A stretch of DNA of 64,000 nucleotides, from assembly GCA_039976075.1 (NCBI GenBank), contig JBDWFY010000001.1:1054001-1118000 (forward strand), given 5' to 3'. Positions 1-7,638 of the stretch are shown piece by piece. Each line of letters begins with the position of its first letter. The first letter of the stretch is position 1. The notes below the pieces were generated by a model, which saw only the letters and a list, made by a program, of their open reading frames with translations, was not told the DNA's origin and searched no databases. The stretch is from JBDWFY01 sp039976075 (GTDB lineage Bacteria > Pseudomonadota > Alphaproteobacteria > Rhizobiales > Stappiaceae). The position numbers and the translations under genes are program-made.

Positions 1-1
1 A

Positions 2-262
2 ATTCATGGCTGCACCGTGCATTTCGTGACTGAGGACCTGGATGCAGGTCCCATCATCGTCCAGGCCGCAGTGCCTGTTCTGGGCAACGACACTGAGGCA
101 ACTCTTTCGGGCCGGGTCCTGGCAATGGAGCACCGGATATATCCTCAGGCGCTATCGCTTGTCGCTTCGGGGCAGGTTCGGATTGAGGGATGTCGGGTTG
201 TCCGAAACAAAAAAGGCTCCGGAGATCAAATGCTGATCTCTCCGGAGCCCGATCTTCAGTAG
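2..262 (+). CDS. purN: Phosphoribosylglycinamide formyltransferase, C-terminal part (partial at window edge)
   Basis: This is the 3' end of a PurN-type GAR transformylase, which transfers a formyl group from 10-formyl-THF to glycinamide ribonucleotide in purine synthesis. The frame is open from base 2. The stretch GCTVHFVTEDLDAGPIIVQ near the start holds the family's substrate-loop motif with the catalytic Asp of the DAGP segment. The downstream H-R-I-Y-P segment and the C-terminal V-x-x-G-R-V-x-x-E-G pattern also fit. About 87 residues are visible; the N-terminal half lies outside the window. The last roughly 16 codons overlap the terminator of the convergent ndk gene, so the C-terminal tail sequence is partly dictated by that hairpin. 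Confidence 0.9.
   Translation: MHGCTVHFVTEDLDAGPIIVQAAVPVLGNDTEATLSGRVLAMEHRIYPQALSLVASGQVRIEGCRVVRNKKGSGDQMLISPEPDLQ
204..249 (-). terminator. Rho-independent terminator of ndk, inside the purN coding end
   Basis: An 11-bp perfect inverted repeat (arms 215-225 and 239-249, GGCTCCGGAGA) is followed on the minus strand by six T residues (209-214 read in reverse) and then GTTTC. It lies 27 bp past the ndk stop. The arms fall inside the purN reading frame, so one sequence serves as protein code on one strand and terminator on the other. Confidence 0.85.
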
Positions 263-275
263 AGATTTACTGATA

Positions 276-698
276 TCAGCCGACGATTTCAGTCTGGGCG
301 AACCAGTAAGCCATTTCTTCTGCTGCAGTTTCGGCAGCGTCCGATCCATGCACTGAGTTTTCGCCGATCGACAGAGCAAAATCCTTGCGAATAGTACCTT
401 CATCAGCATCCGCAGGATTGGTTGCACCCATCACTTCGCGATTTTTTGCAACGGCATTTTCGCCTTCAAGTACCTGAACGACTGTTGGACCGGAACTCAT
501 GAATTCGGTCAGTTCCTGAAAGAACGGCCGTTCACTGTGAACAGCATAAAAACCTTCGGCCTCACGGAGCGACATCCATACCCGCTTTTGTGCAACGACG
601 CGCAGGCCCGCGCTTTCCAGCCGGTCGACGATCTTTCCGGTCAGGTTACGTTTGGTTGCATCGGGTTTGATCATCGAAAATGTGCGTTCGATTGCCAT
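276..698 (-). CDS. ndk: Nucleoside diphosphate kinase
   Basis: This enzyme moves the gamma-phosphate of ATP to nucleoside diphosphates through a phosphohistidine and so balances cytoplasmic NTP pools. The product has 140 residues, the normal length. It opens with the family N-terminus ERTFSMIKPDA. The active-site block NSVHGSD contains the catalytic His, about residue 117. Conserved K-P and R-x-x-x-G-A-T-N-P segments bind the nucleotide. It starts at ATG 698 and is convergent with purN, with its own terminator downstream. pepA and holC lie further upstream on the same strand, an arrangement common in alphaproteobacteria although here other genes are inserted. Confidence 0.97.
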   Translation of the reverse strand: MAIERTFSMIKPDATKRNLTGKIVDRLESAGLRVVAQKRVWMSLREAEGFYAVHSERPFFQELTEFMSSGPTVVQVLEGENAVAKNREVMGATNPADADEGTIRKDFALSIGENSVHGSDAAETAAEEMAYWFAQTEIVG

Positions 699-887
699 GA
701 CAGACGGGTATCCTCAAAGATGTTGGAAAAAGCCAGGGGAGCCGGGAACGGATGCCCCGGCATCACAGTTGCGGCACGATATAGCCGCGCAAGGACAACG
801 CTGCAAGAAAAATAAGACGCCATTTCCAACTGAAGACCCGAAGTGTTCTACAGCAGCGTCTTTCAACTCCCCGCGCAGAAGTCTGAC

Positions 888-923
888 AAAAGCAGAAAGC
901 CGGGCACCTAACTGGCGCCCGGC
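888..923 (-). terminator. Probable terminator of the BCCT transporter gene
   Basis: A stem of ten pairs with one G-U (minus strand GCCGGGCGCC, loop AGTTA, GGTGCCCGGC; 899-923) sits 10 bp past the BCCT stop codon. It is followed on the minus strand by TTTCTGCTTTTG. The T tract is interrupted, so efficiency is uncertain. Confidence 0.6.
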
Positions 924-932
924 ATCGTTTGT

Positions 933-2600
933 CTATTCGGCAGGTTCCGCCACGACTTCTTCACTCGTGCTTGCGACGCCGACTTTTTCACGGTGGGTGT
1001 CTCGCCAGATCGCTTTGACCAGGGCGATACATTGCAACACCATCACAATCGAGAACGGGAAGGCCCCGATGACCATGGCCGTTTGGATCGCCTTGTGCCC
1101 CCCTGCAATGAGAAGTGCAGCCACAACACCGCCGAGCGCGATGCCCCAGAAGTAGATGTGCGGCCGTGCCTTGGGTCCCTCATCGCCCGCGGCGTTGATC
1201 GTGTTCACAATCAGAACCGCGGAATCCGCTGTGGTCACAAGATACGTCATCAGCAGAACCACAATAATGACCGACATGATCCAGCCCAGCGAGGCGTTGA
1301 GCATGTGCTGCACCATGGCAAAGATCTTGTCCCCATCAGGCGCGCTGACGATCACACCATTGGCTCCTTGGTTGAGTTCAAGATCAATCGCCGTACCACC
1401 AGCCCATGTGAACCATACGAAGCACATCAGCGAAGGTACAATCATTGCACCCAGAACGAACTCGCGGATCGTGCGTCCCTTGGATATCCGGGCAAGGAAC
1501 AGTCCCACGAACGGCGCAAATGCCACCCACCAGGCCCAGTAGAAGACTGACCAGCCTCCCTGCCAGCCTTCGAGCTGTGTCGCTATCGAGCCGTCAACAC
1601 CATCCGAGCGCCAGACGCGGAACATCATTTCCGGCATCGCCACCAGGTAATCCCAGAGGCCAAGGATCAGCGCCTTCATGCCAAAAAAGGTCGATCCGAA
1701 TATAAGGAAGAAAGACAGAAGGAAGATCGAGAGGCCCATATTGATGTTCGAGAGCCATTTGATGCCCTTACCAACGCCGGACAGCGCCGACATGGTGGAA
1801 GCACCCATGATCACCAGGATGGCCACGATGATGCCCATCGTATTGGCAGTACCTGCTTCATTCGTCAGACCGCCAAATCCAATTCGAGTCAAACCGGCCA
1901 CGAACTGTTCGACACCGAAACCCAGTGTCTGAGCCACACCCAGGATGGTGGCAACAACAGCGACGATGTCAACCACATGACCAACACCACCGGACAATGT
2001 TTTGCCGAATATCGGAGTAAGAGACGAGCGCATTGTCAGCGGCAGTCCCCGCCGATAGCAGAAATATCCAAGGGCCAGACCTGCGATCGCGTAGCACGCC
2101 CAGGCTCCCAATCCCCAATGCAGGAACGACCATTTATAGGCGTTACGGATGTTTTCCGCCGTAGAACCCTCGACCAGTCCCTGAATCACTTCCGGGTTTT
2201 TGCCGAAATGATAGACCGGTTCGGCAACAGCCCAGGTCAACATGCCAACACCGATACCGGCGCCGAACATCATCGAAAACCACGAGAAGTTGGAAAACTC
2301 CGGAACGTCGTCCTCGAGCCCGAGCCGCAATCGTCCCGCAGCGGGCCAAATCGCCAAAGCAATGCAGAGCAGCACGAACATGGCAACAATCCAGATGTAC
2401 CAATACGCCGTGTTGGATAGAATGAAGCTGTTGATTGTATTTAGAATTTTACCAGCCTGCTCCGGGAAGACGACAGCCCAGATCACCAGCATTGCCACGA
2501 TAATTTTTGAAATCACCGCAACATGTTTACTGAATCCCTCATAGAAACCGCTATCCGCAGTTTCGATGGGCAGATCCATCAATGGTGGTTTTATCGACAT
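933..2600 (-). CDS. BCCT-family transporter (betaine/choline/carnitine type)
   Basis: A 555-residue secondary transporter of the BCCT family, which takes up quaternary ammonium or related zwitterionic solutes driven by Na+ or H+. About twelve hydrophobic helices are visible. The family signatures are present: FGAGIGVGMLTWAVAEP around residues 110-126, and the Trp-rich stretch FYWAWWVAFAPF followed by LARISKGRTIREF in the second half. The GIGVGM segment, without the Gly-Met-Gly form, does not fix the cation. Substrate cannot be read from sequence; choline, glycine betaine, carnitine and DMSP carriers all look like this. It starts at ATG 2600 behind a GCGAG ribosome site. A LysR-type gene is divergent across a 167-bp gap and is the likely regulator. 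Confidence 0.92.
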   Translation of the reverse strand: MSIKPPLMDLPIETADSGFYEGFSKHVAVISKIIVAMLVIWAVVFPEQAGKILNTINSFILSNTAYWYIWIVAMFVLLCIALAIWPAAGRLRLGLEDDVPEFSNFSWFSMMFGAGIGVGMLTWAVAEPVYHFGKNPEVIQGLVEGSTAENIRNAYKWSFLHWGLGAWACYAIAGLALGYFCYRRGLPLTMRSSLTPIFGKTLSGGVGHVVDIVAVVATILGVAQTLGFGVEQFVAGLTRIGFGGLTNEAGTANTMGIIVAILVIMGASTMSALSGVGKGIKWLSNINMGLSIFLLSFFLIFGSTFFGMKALILGLWDYLVAMPEMMFRVWRSDGVDGSIATQLEGWQGGWSVFYWAWWVAFAPFVGLFLARISKGRTIREFVLGAMIVPSLMCFVWFTWAGGTAIDLELNQGANGVIVSAPDGDKIFAMVQHMLNASLGWIMSVIIVVLLMTYLVTTADSAVLIVNTINAAGDEGPKARPHIYFWGIALGGVVAALLIAGGHKAIQTAMVIGAFPFSIVMVLQCIALVKAIWRDTHREKVGVASTSEEVVAEPAE

Positions 2601-2767
2601 AAATATCTCGCTTTTCAGTTGGTTCCCCCGTCCGCGCGTGGTCCGATGACTTGGTTAATCGGCCTCCTCAGTTGACACGCGCGACACCCACAACATATTA
2701 GCAATAACAATTCGTTTGATAACCGGCAACATATGCGGGTAAAGTTTCCTTGGATGGAAACATTAGT

Positions 2768-3706
2768 ATGGTAAAACGCGCACTTATTTCCAACTTGGGC
2801 GATGTCGATATCCGCCTGCTCCGTATTTTTGTAACAGTTACAGAATGCGGCGGTTTCGCAGCATCCGAATTGGAATTGAATATCGGCCGGTCAACGATCT
2901 CAAAACACATTGCGGATCTGGAGTTACGGATTGGGCTGAAACTCTGCAACCGTGGTCCTTCCGGCTTTTCGCTGACAACGGAAGGCGAGCAGGTTCTTGA
3001 GTCCACGCGACGACTGCTCTCCAATATCGATAACTTTCGCAATGAAGTTGACGACGTCCATGCCAACCTGTCCGGCACGATACGCATCGGTATTTTCGAT
3101 CAATCAAGCACAAATCCCAGCGCTCATCTCCATGATGCAATCAGACTTTTCAACGAATCCGCACCCGATGTATTGCTGGAAATCGACCTAGACACGCCCA
3201 GCGCCTTGGAATCGCGCGTGACGGACGGTGCACTCGAATTGGCCGTTACGCCCATCTTCCGGCAATCATCTTCACTGCAATACATCCCTCTCTACGTTGA
3301 AAGAATGTCACTGTATTGCGGGGAAAATCATGAGCTCTACGGTATCTCACCTGAGAAGGAGTTGGATCTAGTGACGCTGGCCGACCATAAGTATGCCGGT
3401 TACAGCTTCAACTCACCTAACATGAGTGCCGGGCGTGATCTCGGCCTTAAACGTTCCGCACGGGTGAAGGAAGAAGAAGCTCTTGTGCTCCTAGTTCAGT
3501 CCGGCTGTTACATTGGATACTTGGCTGATCATGTAGCAGAAACACTTCTCAGCAAGGGCAAGGTTTGGCCAATTTGCCCGAGCAAAACAAGCTACACCAC
3601 TGTCTTTGGAGCAATAACCCGAAAAAAACCAGAGGCCGATCGCAAAACTCTCCGGTTTCTGAGCTGCCTGACCGCGACGCACGGCAAGGCAGTTCGATCA
3701 CCCTGA
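2768..3706 (+). CDS. LysR-family transcriptional regulator
   Basis: A 312-residue LysR-type regulator with an N-terminal winged helix-turn-helix (about residues 13-70; the recognition helix lies in NIGRSTISKHIADLE) and a C-terminal periplasmic-binding-like effector domain. An ATG at 2750 is also in frame. 2768 is preferred because GGATGGAAA lies 9 bases before it, whereas 2750 has no ribosome site. It is divergent from the BCCT transporter gene, the usual position for a LysR regulator of its target, so control of that transporter is inferred. The effector domain is not diagnostic. The gene is convergent with the SDR gene, with a 61-bp gap. Confidence 0.88.
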   Translation: MVKRALISNLGDVDIRLLRIFVTVTECGGFAASELELNIGRSTISKHIADLELRIGLKLCNRGPSGFSLTTEGEQVLESTRRLLSNIDNFRNEVDDVHANLSGTIRIGIFDQSSTNPSAHLHDAIRLFNESAPDVLLEIDLDTPSALESRVTDGALELAVTPIFRQSSSLQYIPLYVERMSLYCGENHELYGISPEKELDLVTLADHKYAGYSFNSPNMSAGRDLGLKRSARVKEEEALVLLVQSGCYIGYLADHVAETLLSKGKVWPICPSKTSYTTVFGAITRKKPEADRKTLRFLSCLTATHGKAVRSP

Positions 3707-3767
3707 TCGGTTCAAGTGTTTTTCAGTTCATGGCGTGATGGACACAACCGAACTCGACCTTGTTTGT

Positions 3768-4628
3768 TCAGTCGATTTTGCCGAGAAAATCCTCAACCAC
3801 CTTGGCCTGCAACTTCTTGCCATCCGGATCACCTTCGGTTTTCATGCGGCAGAGGTCTTCCGACCACTCAGACGTTCGAGTTCGGACAGGCGGAACTTCA
3901 GCTTCGATACATTTCATCACCACAGCAGCGACTTCTTCAGCGCTTTGGTAGGCAACATCACCCCTCGCCTGAGAGGTTCCAATATAGTTTTTCAGGATCG
4001 GCAGATATTCATCTTCGAGCATACCTCCCGTTTTCCCAATGTGTTTCATCACATTATTGGCGAACTCCGAACGGATTCCGCCCGGTTCCACCACAGTGAA
4101 ATGTAGTCCGAAGGATGGCCCGACATAGCTGGCCAGGGACTCCATATAACCTTCGACGGCAAATTTGGAGCCGCAGTAAATTTCGTTGAACGGCTGCCCC
4201 ACAAGCCCACCTACAGACGAGACCGTTAGCACATGCCCCCTGCGCTGCTTCCGCATGTATGGCAACACCGCTTTGGTGCACCGCACGACACCCATGAAAT
4301 TGACATCCATTACCCAGTTTATGTCGTCTTCACTCGCCTGCTCGGTTGAGCGCACAAACCCAACGCCTGCGTTATTGACCAACGTGTCAATCCGCCCTTC
4401 CGCTTCGACAATTCGATCTACAGCGGCCAGTATAGTACCTGCGTCCCGGACATCCAGCTGCAGTACGTCCAGTTCAACACCAGCGGCTTGCGAAGCCTCA
4501 TCCAATCCGCCACGTTTCTCAAGATTGCGCATGCTCGCATAGACCTTGTGCCCGGCTTTGGCTGCGTCAACAGCGATACTGATCCCAAGTCCAGTCGACG
4601 TCCCGGTAATAAGAATGACTTTTCTCAT
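3768..4628 (-). CDS. Short-chain dehydrogenase/reductase
   Basis: A 286-residue classical SDR oxidoreductase using NAD(P)H. The cofactor motif TGTSTGLG is at residues 9-15, NNAG at 85-88, the catalytic Ser in TVSSVGG (about 137) and YCGSK (Tyr151, Lys155) completes the active site. Substrate is unknown; the layout resembles retinol-dehydrogenase-like SDRs. It follows the Rrf2 regulator gene by 90 bp on the same strand, so the two may be cotranscribed. The gap between them holds a CGTCGA/TCGACG inverted repeat (4672-4685). Confidence 0.88.
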   Translation of the reverse strand: MRKVILITGTSTGLGISIAVDAAKAGHKVYASMRNLEKRGGLDEASQAAGVELDVLQLDVRDAGTILAAVDRIVEAEGRIDTLVNNAGVGFVRSTEQASEDDINWVMDVNFMGVVRCTKAVLPYMRKQRRGHVLTVSSVGGLVGQPFNEIYCGSKFAVEGYMESLASYVGPSFGLHFTVVEPGGIRSEFANNVMKHIGKTGGMLEDEYLPILKNYIGTSQARGDVAYQSAEEVAAVVMKCIEAEVPPVRTRTSEWSEDLCRMKTEGDPDGKKLQAKVVEDFLGKID

Positions 4629-4718
4629 TTTCAGTTTTCCCGTTGTTTTTTTAGGTAATGCGACCTGAATCCGTCGAGGTCGACGATCCGGATCAGTTGC
4701 AATCGATTGGCAGTAAAT

Positions 4719-5171
4719 CTACTTTGATATTTTGGGGGCAGACTTCAATTTCGCCAGGCGGCCCTCAAAGTCTTCCGCCAAATCAGCTACTGTGATCGCT
4801 GCCAATTCTTGTGAAAATGTCTTTGCGGCACAATCCAGCGCTCGCGCTGTTGCAGCGTTAGCCGCCTGCTCCATCAGACATGAGGGCGCATCAACCGCCG
4901 GCCCAAGCGCGAATAGCGGCGGTGCTCCAAGAGCGTCATAAACATCCCCAAGCGTGATTTCAGATAACGACTTTGCCAGAAGCCAACCACCGCCGTGACC
5001 TTTGGTTGAGCTGACCAGTCCCGCTTTACGAAGGCCTGCCATCGTACGGCGGACAACAGACGGGTTGGTCCCCAGCATCTGCCCAATCACATCTGATGTG
5101 GCTGGCGCTTTCATCTGATCCAGATGAAGCAACGCATGCAGCACGCGCGGAAGTCGGCTGTCACTTGGCAA
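4719..5171 (-). CDS. Rrf2-family transcriptional regulator
   Basis: A 150-residue Rrf2 regulator: winged helix-turn-helix near residues 20-65 (SVVRRTMAGLRKAGLV, then the GHGGGW wing). The start is TTG 5171, chosen because GGGAGG lies 8 bases upstream. Only two cysteines remain in the linker region (SCLMEQ and DCAAK), so the three-Cys iron-sulfur site of IscR and NsrR is absent. This places it with the YwnA-like, cluster-free Rrf2 proteins. It is divergent from a SAM methyltransferase; the shared gap holds the palindrome at 5247-5261, a plausible operator. The SDR gene downstream may share its transcript. Confidence 0.87.
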   Translation of the reverse strand: MPSDSRLPRVLHALLHLDQMKAPATSDVIGQMLGTNPSVVRRTMAGLRKAGLVSSTKGHGGGWLLAKSLSEITLGDVYDALGAPPLFALGPAVDAPSCLMEQAANAATARALDCAAKTFSQELAAITVADLAEDFEGRLAKLKSAPKISK

Positions 5172-5234
5172 GATTTTAGCCTCCCTGTTAGTGCCTTGAT
5201 ATCAAAATTTCACTCTCGTTGCAAATAAAAGCAC

Positions 5235-5266
5235 ATGATATTGACAACATGAATTTCATGTATCAT
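5235..5266. promoter_or_regulatory. Nested palindrome, likely Rrf2 operator overlapping a promoter
   Basis: A perfect 15-bp palindrome ACATGAA-T-TTCATGT spans 5247-5261. Around it are ATGATA (5235-5240) and its complement TATCAT (5261-5266), a second symmetry with a different centre. A TTGACA (5241-5246) lies directly before the palindrome and TATCAT or CATACA after it can serve as a -10 for the methyltransferase gene. The position between Rrf2 and its divergent neighbour suggests autoregulation and repression of the methyltransferase. Promoter assignment is by eye. Confidence 0.5.
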
Positions 5267-5413
5267 ACAAAGTTACACTACTAATCGAAATCATGACGAC
5301 TGAGGAGCGAAAAAACGGAATTGAGCAGAGACCACCGACCGGGGTGCACTCCGTTTTATTCGTTTGTTGCGCTCCACCGTTACACCATGTTTCCAACACT
5401 GGGAGTTTGAACA

Positions 5414-6046
5414 ATGGCAATGCCTAAACTCATTAAAAATGCCAGCACATTCTGGGATTCGGTCTACGAAAACGGATCCCAGGAATCGACCGGCCGCCCC
5501 TCGACCGCCCTTGAAAAATATGCAGAAAATCGAACTGCGGGTCGCGCACTCGACCTTGGGTGCGCCAAAGGGGATGATGCCATATGGCTTGCGCGAAAAG
5601 GATGGCAGGTAACGGCAGCTGACATCTCTCAAACTGCCCTGAATTACGCGCAGAAAAATGCGGAAAATGCAGAGGTTGCCGATCGTATTACCTTTGAATG
5701 TCGCGATTTCTCAACCAGCTTTCCAACGGGTAAATACGATCTCGTCACCGCTCTGTTTCTTCAAACACCCCTGGCCTTTCCACGTGCCCAGGTGTTGAAC
5801 AGGGCCGCGCATGCGGTCACCCCCGGAGGTCTGCTCCTTATCGTCGCTCACGGCTCTCGAGCGCCCTGGTCCTGGAGTGATCCCGATACGACTTATTCAA
5901 CAGCGATGGAAAGTCTGGAAGAACTCAAGCTTGAACTGTCACAATGGTCACAGATATTCGTTGGCCCAAACGAGCGGACGGCGACGGGCCCCGAAGGGCA
6001 AACGGCAATGGTCACAGACTCCATCATCGCTATCGAGAGACAGTGA
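5414..6046 (+). CDS. Class I SAM-dependent methyltransferase
   Basis: A 210-residue Rossmann-fold methyltransferase. Motif I is DLGCAKGDD (residues 47-55), followed by AADIS at the end of strand beta2 and the post-I acidic loop, and a D-L-V-T-A-L-F motif IV. It resembles TehB-like or UbiE-like small-molecule methyltransferases, but the substrate cannot be read. A GGGAGTTTGAACA ribosome site precedes ATG 5414. The gene is divergent from an Rrf2 regulator; this pairing is common and suggests an inducible detoxification role, which is inference. Confidence 0.85.
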   Translation: MAMPKLIKNASTFWDSVYENGSQESTGRPSTALEKYAENRTAGRALDLGCAKGDDAIWLARKGWQVTAADISQTALNYAQKNAENAEVADRITFECRDFSTSFPTGKYDLVTALFLQTPLAFPRAQVLNRAAHAVTPGGLLLIVAHGSRAPWSWSDPDTTYSTAMESLEELKLELSQWSQIFVGPNERTATGPEGQTAMVTDSIIAIERQ

Positions 6047-6166
6047 GCAAAGGGTCAAAACCGTACCAAGAGCGGCATGTCGTTATAAATCGCAACACTG
6101 CTTCTGGTCTTTATAATGACGCGTATCTTTGGCGCAGCAACTTTCTCAACTCATTTGAGAAACACC

Positions 6167-6862
6167 TTAGCCGCTCACTTTTACCGCCGAATGCCCGATA
6201 CCGTCATAAAGTGCCTGGCAGCGCTCAAACCATTGATGGATAGGGTCGCCTTCTTTCAGCAGCTCAAACGCACTGGACACATGCGGCCACTTGAGCGCAC
6301 CGAATAGAATGTAGTCAGCGTAAAGCGGTGCTGTGCCGCCGAGATAGGGTTGGAATTTGACCATTTTGCTAAGAGGGGCTAGAGCCTGATGCAATAGGTC
6401 GATCCGATCCTCTCGCCCCATCTGCACTTCTTCCAGTGTGCGGCCGATTTTTGCTTCGCGGCTTTTGCGGAAATATTCCTGATCGGCGGGTGCGAGAATA
6501 TCGTGAATATCTTTGATCACCAGACTACCGATGCGCGGCGTTACTGACATATCGACCCAGCTTTCGACAAACCGTGTGAGTGCCATACCGGACGGGCCGC
6601 CAAACAAGCTTGGCCTGTCTGGGTAGGTTTCTTCCAGATAGAGAGCGATATCCCAGCTGTCGGAAACAACTTTTCCGTTGTCCTCAATCACGGGTACGGT
6701 GGCCGAAACACCTCCTGCCACCTCGCGGATCTGAGTGAAAGGCGTCGCGATCCCCTCAATCTCAAATCCTTTGTGTGCGATCGCCATTTTCGCGCGCCAG
6801 CAATAGGGGCTGAATCGATGCGCCTGATTAGCGCCGCAGAGTTCGTAGAGGGTTATGGGCAT
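6167..6862 (-). CDS. Glutathione S-transferase family protein
   Basis: A 231-residue protein with an N-terminal thioredoxin-like domain (LYELCGANQAHRFSPYCWRAKMAI, then V-P-V-I-E-D and the SDSWDIALYLE glutathione-site helix, about residues 68-78) and an all-alpha C-terminal domain. The motif FSPYCWRAK is like that of beta-etherase-type (LigE/LigF) and related bacterial GSTs. Tyr or Ser in the first motif may activate glutathione. Substrate is unknown. ATG 6862 follows CTCCTCAAGCTCC on the minus strand. It is convergent with the methyltransferase upstream. Confidence 0.88.
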   Translation of the reverse strand: MPITLYELCGANQAHRFSPYCWRAKMAIAHKGFEIEGIATPFTQIREVAGGVSATVPVIEDNGKVVSDSWDIALYLEETYPDRPSLFGGPSGMALTRFVESWVDMSVTPRIGSLVIKDIHDILAPADQEYFRKSREAKIGRTLEEVQMGREDRIDLLHQALAPLSKMVKFQPYLGGTAPLYADYILFGALKWPHVSSAFELLKEGDPIHQWFERCQALYDGIGHSAVKVSG

Positions 6863-7029
6863 GGATGTGTCCGGAGCTTGAGGAGGATTTGAAGCGCAAT
6901 TTGTCGTGGCAAGAACCGATATTCAAGTGCCCGCACTGATCCCTTTCGTTCAATTATCCGGCATATCAGAAATACTGACGGCAATTTTCTGACTGACACA
7001 ACCTGGCGATAAAACAAAAACCGCTTATT

Positions 7030-7522
7030 TTACTTCAACCGCCCCCTCCTATGGGTATCGACATACGTACCTTCTCCGAAAATGAAGTCGGGCATCGTGC
7101 CTTCGATGGTGAAGCCGTATTTTTTTGTAGAGGGCAATGGCGGCTATATTCGGCGTCCAGACAATCAGGTTCAGACGCCTCAGTTGAAGCCAGTTGTCGC
7201 TGAGATCGATCATGGCGTCCATCAGTGCGGCCCCGGCTCCTCTGCCGCGCCATTTCTCATTGGTGGCGATCATGTTGAATTCCCCGACATGACAGTGCCG
7301 GTGAGCATCGGAATAGGTGATCAGCTCGCAAAACCCGGCGATCTCATCTGCCATGAGAGCCACTAACTTGATAACACCGTCCTCCGGCGCCAGTCGTTTT
7401 TTCGTGTAATCAAGCGCCTGATACGGCAGACGCATCGTGCCCAACATTGTGCGATTGCTGGGAAAAATCCGGTGCAGCGCTTCAACGTCTTCGATTTGCA
7501 CATGTCTGATCCCGATACTCAC
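7030..7522 (-). pseudogene. GNAT acetyltransferase with a one-base frameshift near the 3' end
   Basis: A GNAT N-acetyltransferase starting at GTG 7522 (GGAG 7 bases upstream; product MSIGIRHVQIEDV). The acetyl-CoA motif A is clear: NEKWRGRGAGAALMDAMI. In the visible frame the protein changes after IALYKK into an Arg/His-rich tail ending at 7049. Removing one base from the run of seven A residues on the coding strand (7120-7126) restores IALYKKYGFTIEGTMPDF followed by IFGEGTYVDTHRRGRLK and a TAA at 7030, the normal motif B end of a GNAT. So either the gene is mutated, the run slips in vivo, or the sequence has an indel error. The ABC-F gene is divergent. Confidence 0.85.
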
Positions 7523-7638
7523 GATTTTACTCCAAAACAGGCGAACAGACTGTGCAAGTTTGGCACGGGGTGGCAGGGATTCCAATTCTGGCATGGTTCC
7601 CTCTTGCGCCCCTGCCCGCCTTCGTTCAAAAGGACGCC

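Noticed and set aside
993..1550. A 185-codon plus-strand frame inside the BCCT gene
   Set aside because: Shadow of the transporter gene on the other strand; His/Arg-rich and without homology.
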